The position numbers were made by a program, and so were the translations under genes. Below are positions 20,201 through 27,785 of a stretch of DNA of 64,000 nucleotides, in pieces (the stretch's first letter is position 1; each line of letters starts with the position of its first letter). Under the pieces are notes generated by a model. The model made no database searches. It was not told where the DNA came from and saw only the letters and a program-made list of their open reading frames with translations. Source of the stretch: Candidatus Sumerlaea chitinivorans (lineage in GTDB: Bacteria; Sumerlaeota; Sumerlaeia; Sumerlaeales; Sumerlaeaceae); NCBI GenBank assembly GCA_003290465.1, contig CP030759.1, positions 3,050,572 through 3,114,571 on the forward strand. The letters run 5' to 3'.

Positions 20201-20393
20201 CGAATGTGATGAAGCTCCAGCCAATGTGGGTGAGAGCGTGCCAACGAACGCCACGAATATCATTACTCGTGGGACTTTGTAGGTAGGCAAAAACGATCTT
20301 ATCCCGATCAGGCCGACCCTCAATCGCACCGAAACTACTTGCACTCACGATGAGTGCTAAAAATCCGCATAAGCTCAAAACTTTATTTTTCAT
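17292..20393 (-). CDS. Secreted GH18 chitinase-like glycosidase with lamin-tail and C-terminal beta modules (1033 aa)
   Basis: Start 20393 gives a clear signal peptide (MKNKVLSLCGFLALIVS) and a GAAGGGG ribosome-binding site; the frame itself is open to 20438. Residues about 25-385 form a GH18 barrel with DGVNLDFE at 139-146; Glu146 is the expected proton donor and Asp144 its partner, with Asn142 replacing the middle Asp, a variation seen in GH18 members. An Ala/Pro-rich linker follows (near residue 435), then a carbohydrate-binding-like beta domain, a lamin-tail domain (VINEFRY start, about residues 610-770) and a LamG-like C-terminal domain with WIDNVTISP near the end. It probably hydrolyses chitin or a related beta-1,4-linked amino sugar polymer outside the cell. 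It is flanked by its own terminator and appears monocistronic. Confidence 0.87.
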   Translation of the reverse strand: MKNKVLSLCGFLALIVSASSFGAIEGRPDRDKIVFAYLQSPTSNDIRGVRWHALTHIGWSFITFDADANLGGVTSFNNRSAELKPGGVASNNGVKVVIVLANQNFDESILSTVMTSATLRQKLIDNVVAVVSNPTTGCDGVNLDFEFSWGTSTRDGIAAFIQGLYTALKALTPPRELSIYTIPSWSSTQYIASNLTNYTDYVIYSGYDFASGTTMQSVGEYGTTSTYSIVGNLDDYIAAGIPPEHLVLGLPFYTKSWDTDASGTYGGTGTEVGADSLLQANYDTLYRNPPYTKYYSNPTNHHTKWYKRLISGTTYRLTTFDDWETLEYKFRLVKAWKGANSRGKQLGGVAFWSLLWLIETQSVDPNNTGAGPQSLTRTLGFPYTLMEELFATPGVRTYFAESFEHISSDTNTGFNARWREPEDGPDDQNVDATASTRAPAAAPAGAPSGSNRVLAVSFRFTALPGRFFFKHQPLMGTNTPYSVDWGNALVHVSKNTKFLADIHVPSAYAGTTIRMVVRDANNQLEKGPAFNLTSAGWRQISFDLANDPVTAYTTSEGAYSSGNGVIDTAGGGARDITFAGFEISSTGFSGATGTINFDRILYQPSMPNNRQFVINEFRYATASKQFVEIAGPAGVTMPAGLELRTVSGFSGQVVDTVVVGGNTIPASGLYLVGASDLAAVRNQALPDGMLRNGAPNAIQLYDPNTGITYDSVVYQAAGGLNGLDGPGCPIVADFGPPWLGEVASGTSSLGDPYSAGRYPDGATTWVNGNDFSFMVATPGLPNGAGLTLPVSFNFESAPPQGFQTFQTFAVVTPPASVDPGNPHGKVYRCVDTSGGGVIGVIGDSSLGANGNGYQVTGEIYIPGSGEPAQAIGIGICGTQGSRFFPTASPGVSSYENGYWLIFENASGVGLNDGRPDHPGTFEFVQAVNDGNHASPTVFLGSKTLAQVGVTGGTWTTFRLAIDPNGSSGNQLIAQINNVDVYRGPIPAEGRTKGAFQIGFRENHTGAPAANEGTWIDNVTISPMNTAVSSWELY

Positions 20394-20666
20394 TGCCCCT
20401 TCCAACCTTCCTTTCTCCAACTGTGTTTGTCCAGCCAATCACGCTGCTCGAAGAAAGTCAAGACGAGACGGGGCGTTCGGAGTCTTCTAAGAGCGAAAAT
20501 GGGGTTCTCGCGATACTATGGAATGGGCGCGTGGCAATGACCAACGACCGTAGGGCGTTGCGTTCCTCTTCCACGACAGACAAGTTTGCCATCACCCAAC
20601 CATAGTAAACTCGCTCAAAGCGCTGTCCTAAGCGGGGCGAGTCGGCAATGTGTGGGGCGGAAGTGC

Positions 20667-22127
20667 TCAAACTCCCGGCGGTGGCCACATTCCGCTTCGC
20701 TCGCGCAGCTCGGCGATTGCAGCGTCCATTGCGGGAATCTTGGCAAACTCTTCGTCCCAAAACGCCTGCGACTTCATGCGGTCGAGGTATTCTTTCGAGT
20801 ATTCGAAGCGGAGCCACGTCTCCTCTTTCATGCGGAAGAGGCGCTCTTTTTGCTCCTTCGGACGGACATCCAAGAAATCCTTTGGATCCCAGCGACAGAA
20901 GATTTCCTCGTACCATTGGGTTAGTCGTGCGTCATCAATGGGTCCGTCTGTGCGGCGCTCCAAATCTGCCATAACGCTGGGGTAGCGATCGAAGCCATCC
21001 GTCGCAATCGTGACCACATTGTCGTCCTCGCCAAGGCCCAAGTAGTGAGCCGTTCGGATGGCGCCCATGATATTGCAAATGGACGAAATGCCAAAGCACT
21101 TGCGATAGAGATCAAACTCCCCACAGTCCGCCAGCTCTTCGCAATTGAAGCACAAATCATTCTTTGGGCGACTGCCGTCAATTTTTGCTCCACAGATTCG
21201 CGATAAACCCTCGGCGCCTGCTTGGTGAAACACCCGCAGGCCTTTCACGGTGTCGTCGTCGTGCACCGCCAGCACGTAGTCGGTGTTCAGAACATTGTGG
21301 ATGAGCGTCACCATCTTGTCGCCGATACCTTCAATTCGGTGCGTCCCCATCCCGCCGTTTGTCAGCGTGGAGCACTCTTTGGGCTCCACCGCCACCACAG
21401 CTGCGTCTGCGTACTTTTCTTTCACGGCGTCGGCGGCTGCGATGGTGCCGGCGCTCCCCGGTGCGCTCACGAATGCCGCGATGCGGCCATTGCCCACTTC
21501 CGAGGCAGCTTCGATCGCTGCCTGCCCCGTGGTGAGGCGGTGAAAGCGATAATTCGGCAAGAGTTCGAACTGGCCGAGGACAAGTTTGGTAGGGTCATGC
21601 TTGAACTCCACAACACGCTCGAGGACGAGGATGACATCGCTCTCAGAACCGGGCGTAAGGATGAGATCCCCGCCGTATTTGCGAATCCGCTCGTAGCGTT
21701 CGGCGCTCATGCCTTCTGGCATGACCACGATGCTCTTGAAACCTTTGAGCCGAGATATGTATGCCGTCCCGATTCCGAAATTGCCTGTGGAGGGGCCAAT
21801 AATCGTCATGTCGTGGGTCACACAGCCCGTTGCCTCTGCTTCCGCCATTGTTGCGTAGGCTGGCCCCACCTTGTGGCTCCCGCTCGGGAAGCTGCAGGCG
21901 GTGAGCACGATGATGTTCGCTTTGGTGCGCGTGAGGGCTTTCGGGAGTACGACGTAACGAGGCTTCAGGTTCGGGCCGCGCCACGTGATGTTGAAAAGGT
22001 TCAGCGCATCCAACTCGTTTGCGCGCGCACGAAGGGCAGCCTCGCGCACGTTTGCCGGTAGTTTCCCCGGATTCTCCATTTCTGCGTAGGTTGGGCCGGG
22101 TGTGTATTTCAATTCGTAGTCGGTCAT
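20667..22127 (-). CDS. Fold-type II PLP-dependent enzyme, cysteine/threonine synthase-like
   Basis: The 486-residue protein has the fold-type II PLP enzyme pattern. SGSHKVGPA places the Schiff-base lysine at Lys86, GPSTGNFGIG (111-120) is the substrate Asn loop, and SAPGSAGTIAA (221-231) is the Gly-rich PLP phosphate loop. It is longer than a typical cysteine synthase (about 310 aa). The extra C-terminal part carries Cys312, Cys326, Cys329, Cys335, Cys344 and Cys351, spaced like a possible metal or Fe-S site. Substrate cannot be assigned from sequence; a beta-replacement or beta-elimination on an amino acid is the safest class-level statement. It is transcribed alone, divergent from dnaN. There is no signal peptide. 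Confidence 0.75.
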   Translation of the reverse strand: MTDYELKYTPGPTYAEMENPGKLPANVREAALRARANELDALNLFNITWRGPNLKPRYVVLPKALTRTKANIIVLTACSFPSGSHKVGPAYATMAEAEATGCVTHDMTIIGPSTGNFGIGTAYISRLKGFKSIVVMPEGMSAERYERIRKYGGDLILTPGSESDVILVLERVVEFKHDPTKLVLGQFELLPNYRFHRLTTGQAAIEAASEVGNGRIAAFVSAPGSAGTIAAADAVKEKYADAAVVAVEPKECSTLTNGGMGTHRIEGIGDKMVTLIHNVLNTDYVLAVHDDDTVKGLRVFHQAGAEGLSRICGAKIDGSRPKNDLCFNCEELADCGEFDLYRKCFGISSICNIMGAIRTAHYLGLGEDDNVVTIATDGFDRYPSVMADLERRTDGPIDDARLTQWYEEIFCRWDPKDFLDVRPKEQKERLFRMKEETWLRFEYSKEYLDRMKSQAFWDEEFAKIPAMDAAIAELRERSGMWPPPGV

Positions 22128-22552
22128 GGCAGCCTTTTGTGACTCAACTTTCTGTAAGATTTAGCAAAAACGAAACTATGCTATAGAAGCGGAAACAGAA
22201 AAGTGCGCAAGTGAAAAAACTACGTGGGGCCGCCGACTCGCTTCTATCCAGAGAACACAACAAGCCTAACCAAGGGACAGAGCGCACTTTGTGAAAAGGA
22301 TGCTTCGCCGCGGTAAGGAAGCCCCCACTCCTTGTGGCCACCGCGCCTCTTTCAACACTCGAAGGTGGATCGTGCTGTCATTAGCTGAGTGTCCGGAAAC
22401 CGAGAGACGTTTTTAGAAAATTTCGCTTGTGTTTGTGTCTCGCAATGAGACGTCATTTTTGCGTTTGATAACACGCTTGAGGGAACAAAACGGGGCGCGG
22501 CAGCAATCCCGTACCACCGAAATTTTCCGACACGATGAAGGAGCTGTGTCCA
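22128..22552. other. Intergenic region between the PLP enzyme gene and dnaN
   Basis: This 425-base stretch separates two divergent genes and should hold both promoters. TATGCT/TATAGA-like boxes occur near 22175-22190 but no clear -35 partner was found. I saw no cluster of TTATCCACA-type DnaA boxes and no dnaA, so there is no support for a replication origin here. The short frame starting at 22429 is not convincing. Confidence 0.5.
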
Positions 22553-23725
22553 ATGCGCATCCATTTCAAAAAGTCAGATCTTGTCGAAGCAGCCGCTGTG
22601 GCCCAAAGTGTGGCGAGCCCACAAAGCACGGTGGCAATTCTATCGCACATTCTTATCAAGGGCGAGCACGAGAATGTCGCAACTTTGACTGCGACCGATT
22701 TCGACACACGGGTGCGCGTGGAAGTGCCCGCAGAAGTCTCTGCCAAGGGAAGTGTTACCGTACCTGCCCGCACTTTTTACGATCTCGTGAAAGAGCTGCC
22801 CGAGGATGCTGACATAGTCGTCGAAGCCAACGGCAGAGGTGTGGAGGTGCGCTGTCGCGATATCCGTTGCGAGCTCGCTGCCATGCCCGCGGATGACTTC
22901 CCGCTGTGGCCAGAGATGGAGCCCAAAATCTCCTTCGAAATGCCGCAAAAGCAGATGAAAAGCGTGCTGGACCGCGTGCTCTTTGCGATTGCACTGCGTG
23001 ACCCGCGCAAGGCCCTCCAAGGCGCACTCTTCGAGATCCGCAAGAATAACCTGACGGTGGTTTCAACCGACGGAAAAATCTTGGCCTGTATTAAGAACGA
23101 GATCGCCGTAGAAAAACCCCCAAAGGAGTTCTCGGCGATCGTCCCACGCAAGCTTTTGGATGAGCTTGATCGAAACCTCAATGACGAGGGGACTGTGGCG
23201 GTCGCGCTCAACGATAAGCAGGTGGCCTTTCGCTTAAGCTCCATTGAGTATCTTTCCAATCAAATCGAGGGCAAGTACCCCGACTACGAAGTGGTGATCC
23301 CCAAGCAATTCGCTCGTAAGTTCCGCATTCAGAAGCCACCACTGCTCGCGGCCATTCGCCGTGCGGCCATTTTTACCGACCAAAAGCAAAACTCGATTCT
23401 CTTTCATTTCAAGGGCGACAAACTCGAGCTCTCGGCTGAAACGTACGACCGAGGGAAATTCATGGAAGAGCTGCCGGCGGTTCAGGAGGGCGGCGAAGAG
23501 TTCAAGATCGGCTTCAATTACCGTTTCCTGCTGGATGTGCTAAAAGTACTGGATGCAGAAGAAATCCTCTTGCAAGCAAACCAGAGCCATTTGCCCGCCG
23601 TTGTCCAAGTGGAAGACCGGCGAGATTGTCTATATGTGATCATGCCGATTCGTCTGCCCGATCCGGTCACCGTGTCGGCAACTGGAGGCGATGCCGAGGA
23701 TGAAGAGGAAGAGTCGGGCAAGTAA
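22553..23725 (+). CDS. dnaN: DNA polymerase III beta subunit (sliding clamp)
   Basis: The 390-residue product matches the bacterial beta clamp over its length: three similar domains starting MRIHFKKSDL, with ILSHILIKG and the FDTRVRVEVP strand in domain 1, SSIEYLSNQIEGKYPDYE in domain 2, and a C-terminal LYVIMPIRLP, the usual clamp ending, followed here by a short acidic tail (DAEDEEEES). It forms a dimeric ring on DNA that tethers DNA polymerase. Start 22553 is favoured over 22535 because AAGGAG lies 8 bases before it and the family begins with this methionine. The gene stands alone rather than beside dnaA, recF or gyrB. It ends before a strong shared terminator. Confidence 0.95.
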   Translation: MRIHFKKSDLVEAAAVAQSVASPQSTVAILSHILIKGEHENVATLTATDFDTRVRVEVPAEVSAKGSVTVPARTFYDLVKELPEDADIVVEANGRGVEVRCRDIRCELAAMPADDFPLWPEMEPKISFEMPQKQMKSVLDRVLFAIALRDPRKALQGALFEIRKNNLTVVSTDGKILACIKNEIAVEKPPKEFSAIVPRKLLDELDRNLNDEGTVAVALNDKQVAFRLSSIEYLSNQIEGKYPDYEVVIPKQFARKFRIQKPPLLAAIRRAAIFTDQKQNSILFHFKGDKLELSAETYDRGKFMEELPAVQEGGEEFKIGFNYRFLLDVLKVLDAEEILLQANQSHLPAVVQVEDRRDCLYVIMPIRLPDPVTVSATGGDAEDEEEESGK

Positions 23726-23811
23726 CGACTTTTAAAGATACTTCCCAATCGGCGCAGCCTTCAATCCCCAACACAAAGATGTTGGGAACATTCGGGTGAG
23801 AAACAAAAAAG

Positions 23812-23841
23812 ACCGGTCGGTGGTTTGCACCACCGACCGGT
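23812..23841. terminator. Bidirectional terminator between dnaN and the pilin gene
   Basis: ACCGGTCGGTGG at 23812-23823 pairs perfectly with CCACCGACCGGT at 23830-23841 around a 6-base loop. A6 precedes it and TTTTCCTCTTT follows, so it can terminate the plus-strand dnaN transcript and the minus-strand pilin transcript that converge here. Confidence 0.85.
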
Positions 23842-23867
23842 TTTCCTCTTTCAGCAGAAGCTCGAGA

Positions 23868-24506
23868 TTAGAACTGCCCCTTGCCCGTGCGCACTACGTC
23901 TCCGCCGGAAACCGTACCGTTCGTCGGATCGTAGAAGAAGTCCAATTGTTCCTTCGTCGTGAGCGATTCAACCGCTCGCTGGAAGCTCGAAGGCGGGGAG
24001 GCGAGAGCAAAGTTGATCTGGTCAGGGCCTACGCTCTGAAGCAGCCAGAGGTGCTCAAGCAGCATCTGCTTTTGAGTCGCCGTCGCGGCGCCACCTGTTG
24101 CCAAAGCGACGTCACCGGAGTCCACGGCTGCCTTCATGTTGGCATACCCAAAGAATTTTGTCGAGGTGGAACCGACCGCGAACGCATCAATGGGCAAGCC
24201 ACTGGAGATGTAGGCCACAGGCGTGGAGAGAAGCACCAAACACGCGCGAGAATAGGGGATGCCCAGCTTCATGGGGATGCCCGGGGATGGCGTAGGTACA
24301 TCCGGATAACGGTTGTTATCCACCGCGTAGGACTCAAGTGCGGTGGCTAAGCTACGCATGTCCGATTTGACGCGCGAAACTTTGGACCGTACCTGCGCCT
24401 CGAGGAAGTTGGGGACCGCAATCGCGGCAAGAATGGCGATAATCGCCACCACGATCAAAAGCTCGATGAGCGTGAAGCCGGTCGAGCGAGCAGTTCTCTG
24501 CCTCAT
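23868..24506 (-). CDS. Type IV pilin-like / type II secretion pseudopilin (212 aa)
   Basis: The N-terminus carries a classic class III prepilin signal: a basic leader ending in Gly10, then FTLIELLIVVAIIAILAAI with Glu at +5 of the mature protein, and a hydrophobic alpha-helical stem. A prepilin peptidase would cut after Gly10. The C-terminal head contains SYAVDNNRYP and YDPTNGTVSGGD, a type II secretion GspG-like pattern seen in pilin-like proteins of several environmental phyla. AAGGAG lies upstream of ATG 24506. It is paralogous to the pilin at 41716-42483, with an almost identical first 50 residues and a shared DPTNGTVS motif. Whether it builds a pilus or a secretion pseudopilus cannot be decided here. 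Confidence 0.88.
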   Translation of the reverse strand: MRQRTARSTGFTLIELLIVVAIIAILAAIAVPNFLEAQVRSKVSRVKSDMRSLATALESYAVDNNRYPDVPTPSPGIPMKLGIPYSRACLVLLSTPVAYISSGLPIDAFAVGSTSTKFFGYANMKAAVDSGDVALATGGAATATQKQMLLEHLWLLQSVGPDQINFALASPPSSFQRAVESLTTKEQLDFFYDPTNGTVSGGDVVRTGKGQF

Positions 24507-24837
24507 GACAACGTTCTCCTTATCCGTGTGATTTTAAGAACCCGATTGTTGCTCGCCCAAAACATCAGGTTTCGCGCATCGTATAAAAAAAGCCGATTTC
24601 GCGACCGAAGTGTTCGGGCGACGCAACAAAAGGTCTGCGCAACCTAAAATCGTTTCAGCCGTTGGTCAAACAAAAAAACGAAAAAAGTATTCTCATTCAA
24701 ACGTACCAAAGAAGAAAATGGTGTACGACAAGAAGCAAAGCCGGGACAGGACGGTCCTTGCGGATCGAGCTATCCCCGCATCCCCTTTGCTAAATACGAA
24801 CGGTCAGAGGAATGGCCAATGTGATGGGTTTAGGGGG
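24507..24837. other. Intergenic region upstream of the pilin gene
   Basis: This 331-base AT-richer stretch should hold the promoter of the minus-strand pilin gene; a TATACGAT box lies on the minus strand near 24580-24590 without a convincing -35 element. The 122-codon plus-strand frame at 24610-24978 runs antisense into the next gene and shows no protein-like features. Confidence 0.4.
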
Positions 24838-25533
24838 CTACGGCGTTGTGGCGATTGTCAGTCCATAGACCCACACCGGAGCATTGACGGCCTCCGCCCC
24901 CTCTCCTTCGTCTGGCGTATCGAGGATCCGCACAGCTTTCAGGGTTCTCTTGGGAAAAGCGTGGTAGAGTACGGTTAAATTGTAGCGCGCAAGGCGCCCG
25001 TTAACGGTGGTGTACCGAGCTGTGGGTTCAGATTCTGACTCGGCTATCTCCAGACCCTGCAATGCGTCGGAATCGAGCACTTCGTAATGGTCCCTCGCAA
25101 GGATATTCCCCGTCAAAGTGGAGCCGTCCGTAAATTCATACTCGACCTTGCCAATGCTGGTGAGCATGCGGTTCAACGTTCCAGTGGTAGCCACCAACAA
25201 AAACACTCCTGTTGCGTTCGGAATGTTTGTCGTGAGCAAATCCGCGCTCACGGTCTCTTCGGTATTGTTTGTCGCATCGGGCTGGCTCTTGAAGACTCCC
25301 TTGCGGCCATGGAGGAAAAATGGGACGCCGCCGCGCCAATACACGCCTGCTTTCTTGAAGACCGCCGCGTCGTCCGGATCGGCGTTGTAAAAATTTGGAT
25401 CATCGGGGCTCCCGAGGTGGGTAAGGACGTATCGAATATTCATACGATCCGGTGCAGCCTGGGCTCCGCTGCCGACAAAGCTAATCAAGGCCACCATTGC
25501 TACTCCAACTACTAAAAGGCGCATCAAACGCAT
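24838..25533 (-). CDS. Secreted protein of unknown function (231 aa)
   Basis: I do not recognise the family. Start 25533 is chosen because GGAG lies 8 bases upstream and the following residues (MRLMRLLVVGVAMVALISF, then GAQAAPDR) form a signal peptide; the frame is open further upstream to 25764 but that part has no such character and overlaps the end of kdsB. The mature protein is about 205 residues with alternating hydrophobic and polar strands (GKVEYEFTDGSTLTGNI, RYNLTVLYHAF), which suggests a beta-sandwich, possibly carbohydrate-binding. No cysteine, membrane anchor or catalytic motif is obvious. It lies between kdsB and a pilin gene on the same strand, with gaps over 200 bases, so it is probably transcribed alone. 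Confidence 0.65.
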   Translation of the reverse strand: MRLMRLLVVGVAMVALISFVGSGAQAAPDRMNIRYVLTHLGSPDDPNFYNADPDDAAVFKKAGVYWRGGVPFFLHGRKGVFKSQPDATNNTEETVSADLLTTNIPNATGVFLLVATTGTLNRMLTSIGKVEYEFTDGSTLTGNILARDHYEVLDSDALQGLEIAESESEPTARYTTVNGRLARYNLTVLYHAFPKRTLKAVRILDTPDEGEGAEAVNAPVWVYGLTIATTP

Positions 25534-25760
25534 CGTTTTGCTCCAATCAGAGGCTCTTCGTCTCACTATCTTTACCGATTTTGAGAATGCAAGAGCGCGT
25601 TTGACCTTCATGGCTGGAGCAGTCGCCTCTGGAGGCTCGGTCGCTTGCGATGCGAATGGTTGCATCATTCGGCCTCGGTCAAAATGGAGCGGCCCACGTG
25701 GCCATTCGGGATACTTGTTTTTTTCCTCCGCTTCAAATGTGCCCTTTCCGTACTTGTGCC

Positions 25761-26507
25761 TCACTCCTCTTCTTGAAGAAGCCGGGAGACCGCCGCCGCA
25801 TCCTCGGGCGTATCCACGCCAATCGAGTCGTGCGCCACTTCCACCATGCGGATGCGGTAACCCGCTTCAAGAAAGCGCAACTGCTCGAGTTTCTCCACGA
25901 GCTCATACCGGCTGGGCGGCATCGTGACAAAGGCTTCGAGCGCCGCCCGTCGGTAAACGTATAACCCGAGGTGCTTCATGGGGCGGGGAGCCTGCTCGCG
26001 CTCGGATGCACTGAGTCGAGACCAATCCGGAATGGGTGCGCGGGAGAAATAGAGCGCGTACCCCCGAGCATCATAAACCACTTTCACAACGTGCGGGACG
26101 ACGAAATCATCGAGGCTTTTCAACGGCACCATGGGGGTGGCCACGGCAGCGTCCGCATCGGCGAGAAGAGCCTCGACACACGCATCAATGTTTTCTGCGG
26201 CCATGAGCGGCTCATCACCTTGGATGTTCACCACCACGTCAGCCGCGCGATCTTTCACCGCGCACGCGATGCGATCGGTTCCGCCGGGACACTCCGGTGG
26301 CGTCATTACGGCCTTGCCCCCAAAGGCCTCGACCACCCGTGCAATGCGTTCGTCGTCCGTGGCGACAAGCAGTTCATTCAGTGAGCGCGCACGGGAAGCT
26401 GCCTCCCACACCCATTGCACGAGGGGTTTGCCAGCAATCTCGACCAGCGGCTTGGCTGGCAACCGCACAGACGCATAACGCGACGGAATCACACCAATCA
26501 CTCTCAT
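25761..26507 (-). CDS. kdsB: 3-deoxy-manno-octulosonate cytidylyltransferase
   Basis: The 248-residue product matches KdsB throughout: IPSRYASVRLPAKPL is the CTP-binding loop, ATDDERIA follows, then PECPGGTDRIA and NIQGDEPLM with the metal-binding Asp, and later YFSRAPIP, HLGLYVYRRAAL, and GVDTPED at the C-terminus. It activates KDO with CTP to CMP-KDO, the donor for lipopolysaccharide inner core synthesis. Start 26507 is the normal KdsB methionine (MRVIGVIPSR); 15 further codons are open upstream. The other KDO genes are not in this window, but lptD, lptF/G and gmhA elsewhere support a lipopolysaccharide outer membrane. Confidence 0.95.
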   Translation of the reverse strand: MRVIGVIPSRYASVRLPAKPLVEIAGKPLVQWVWEAASRARSLNELLVATDDERIARVVEAFGGKAVMTPPECPGGTDRIACAVKDRAADVVVNIQGDEPLMAAENIDACVEALLADADAAVATPMVPLKSLDDFVVPHVVKVVYDARGYALYFSRAPIPDWSRLSASEREQAPRPMKHLGLYVYRRAALEAFVTMPPSRYELVEKLEQLRFLEAGYRIRMVEVAHDSIGVDTPEDAAAVSRLLQEEE

Positions 26508-26650
26508 AATGCCCTTGACCCGAAAGAAATTCGCTGTAGCGTGCAACCCCAAAAATAAGCCAATGCCCGGTCATGCGGCTATGTGTGTTGAAACTGTGGA
26601 CGGCTCAATTGAGAGGCGTGTGCCCCCTCTCCACGAACGACAAACGTTCT

Positions 26651-26725
26651 TCAGAAAACTCGAGGCTTTAGAATCGCCCGAACAAAAAATCCCACGAATC
26701 CCATAGAGAACAGAAACGCTGGCAT
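26651..26725 (-). pseudogene. Fragment coding a single membrane helix (24 codons)
   Basis: The minus strand reads MPAFLFSMGFVGFFVRAI and ends in LKPRVF before a TGA. It looks like the C-terminal membrane anchor of a longer protein, a helix followed by basic residues. The frame is closed by a stop a few codons before the methionine. A small independent membrane protein cannot be excluded, but no ribosome-binding site is evident. Confidence 0.25.
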
Positions 26726-26844
26726 TAGATACCCCTTGTCCGCATTCAATCAGTTCGAGCCAAACGTCCGGCTCTCGACGCAATCGCGCTGAGGCTACAA
26801 GTCATGCTTGGCATGCTGCTTTCTTCGCCCTTGAGAGTTGATTG

Positions 26845-26964
26845 CTACCGTACGCGAAGGCGCCGAAAAAGGAAAACTCCTAAGAAGAGCCCTAACGAAA
26901 TACCGATCCAATGACCAACGGTAAGTTTCGACTTTCTGGCTGCGGTTGAACAAGCTAAGCTCAT
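26845..26964 (-). pseudogene. Fragment with C-terminal membrane anchor (39 codons)
   Basis: From the ATG at 26964 the minus strand codes MSLACSTAARKSK, then a hydrophobic helix WIGISLGLFLGVFLF and a basic end RRLRVR before TAG. The frame is open for about 30 codons before that ATG, to a TAG near 27051. A neighbouring frame (26795-27229) also reads plausibly into LFNRSQKVE just before this helix, so one frameshift near 26930 would join them. I read this as the tail of a decayed membrane-anchored protein. Confidence 0.3.
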
Positions 26965-27244
26965 AAAACAGTCGTTGGTATAGGGGTGCAATCTTGCAGT
27001 TAATGAGGTGGCAAGAGCGCGGATTCGTTTCTGAAGGAATTGGGCCCCGCTCTAGGACTGAGATCAAAGCGTGAAGGGTAGCGTAACGTTGACCGCCGTG
27101 TGGCCCTAACACGGTATGGTTCTTAGAGTAGCACTCAAGGATGTTGGGAAGATGCCAAGCTGAATCTAATCTGCTGAAAAGGACGCAAGGGGATGGAGAT
27201 TTCTGAAGAGTGGTGGAGCGCGAGAACACAGGAAGAGGCGCACT

Positions 27245-27700
27245 CTAATCCACCACAAAGTTCACTTCATTGCCCGGTGGGCCATCCTGATTGGTTACGC
27301 GAAGTACCGTGCCCCCCGTGCTTGAGAGATCCGTTCGGCTCGTCGCTGGAAACACACTTTTGAGCAACGCCGCCCCGTGCGGGATGATGTCCCAATTGCG
27401 AACGCTGGATGAGTAAGCCTGTAACCGCGGGATGGCTTTGAAGACCATATAGGACTTCTGAATGTGACCGAGCGTCGTGGCTGCCCCATCAGAGTAGGAT
27501 ACGGGATCCGGGGACTGCTAAGAGTAACGCGGGAGCCACGCAAAGTAGGAAAAGGAGAGCCTAATGAAAGCATGTTCCCCAGACGGACGCCACGGTCCCA
27601 TCCTTACGGCGACTACTTTGAATCGAACGGTTTCGCATTTCCGCCTCCCAGAGTTGTGGTGGAGTAGCGCGAGGCACTACCAGCTTTCACAGTAGCCCAA
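27245..27700 (-). pseudogene. Broken remnant of a minus-strand gene
   Basis: Between 27517 and 27245 the minus strand has 90 open codons with protein-like composition (DPVSYSDGAATTLGH, AYSSSVRNWDIIPHGAAL, TGGTVLRVTNQDGPPGNE) ending NFVVD and TAA/TAG-type stop, but it begins directly after a stop codon. Another frame further upstream (about 27613-27700) reads SGDWATVKAGSAS and LGGGNAKPFDSK before its own stop. This suggests one gene for a secreted or pilin-like protein broken by frameshifts. The family is not recognised. Confidence 0.35.
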
Positions 27701-27785
27701 TCCCCCGACCATCCGCAAAGTAAACGATTTGGGGCCAATCTTCGCGCTTGTATGCGTTCTGCGCAGAAGTAAAGTGGGCTGAGTG

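Larger units (their letters stand above)
26508..27785. other. Decayed region between kdsB and hypF
   Basis: No intact gene longer than about 145 codons fits this 1.28 kb stretch, which stands out in an otherwise tightly packed window. On the minus strand it holds several protein-like fragments in different frames, listed separately (26651-26725, 26845-26964, 27245-27700). The hypF promoter and any kdsB promoter must also lie here. Most likely it is the remains of one or more minus-strand genes. Confidence 0.5.

Noticed and set aside
22128-22552. Possible replication origin beside dnaN
   Set aside because: No dnaA, no DnaA-box cluster and no AT-rich unwinding element were found; dnaN alone is not evidence for oriC.
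24610-24978. 122-codon plus-strand frame near the pilin gene
   Set aside because: It overlaps the end of a minus-strand gene, has low-complexity lysine-rich text and no ribosome-binding site.
26795-27229. 144-codon minus-strand frame as an intact gene
   Set aside because: Composition is irregular, the start has no ribosome-binding site and the better membrane-tail reading is in another frame; it is treated as part of a decayed region.
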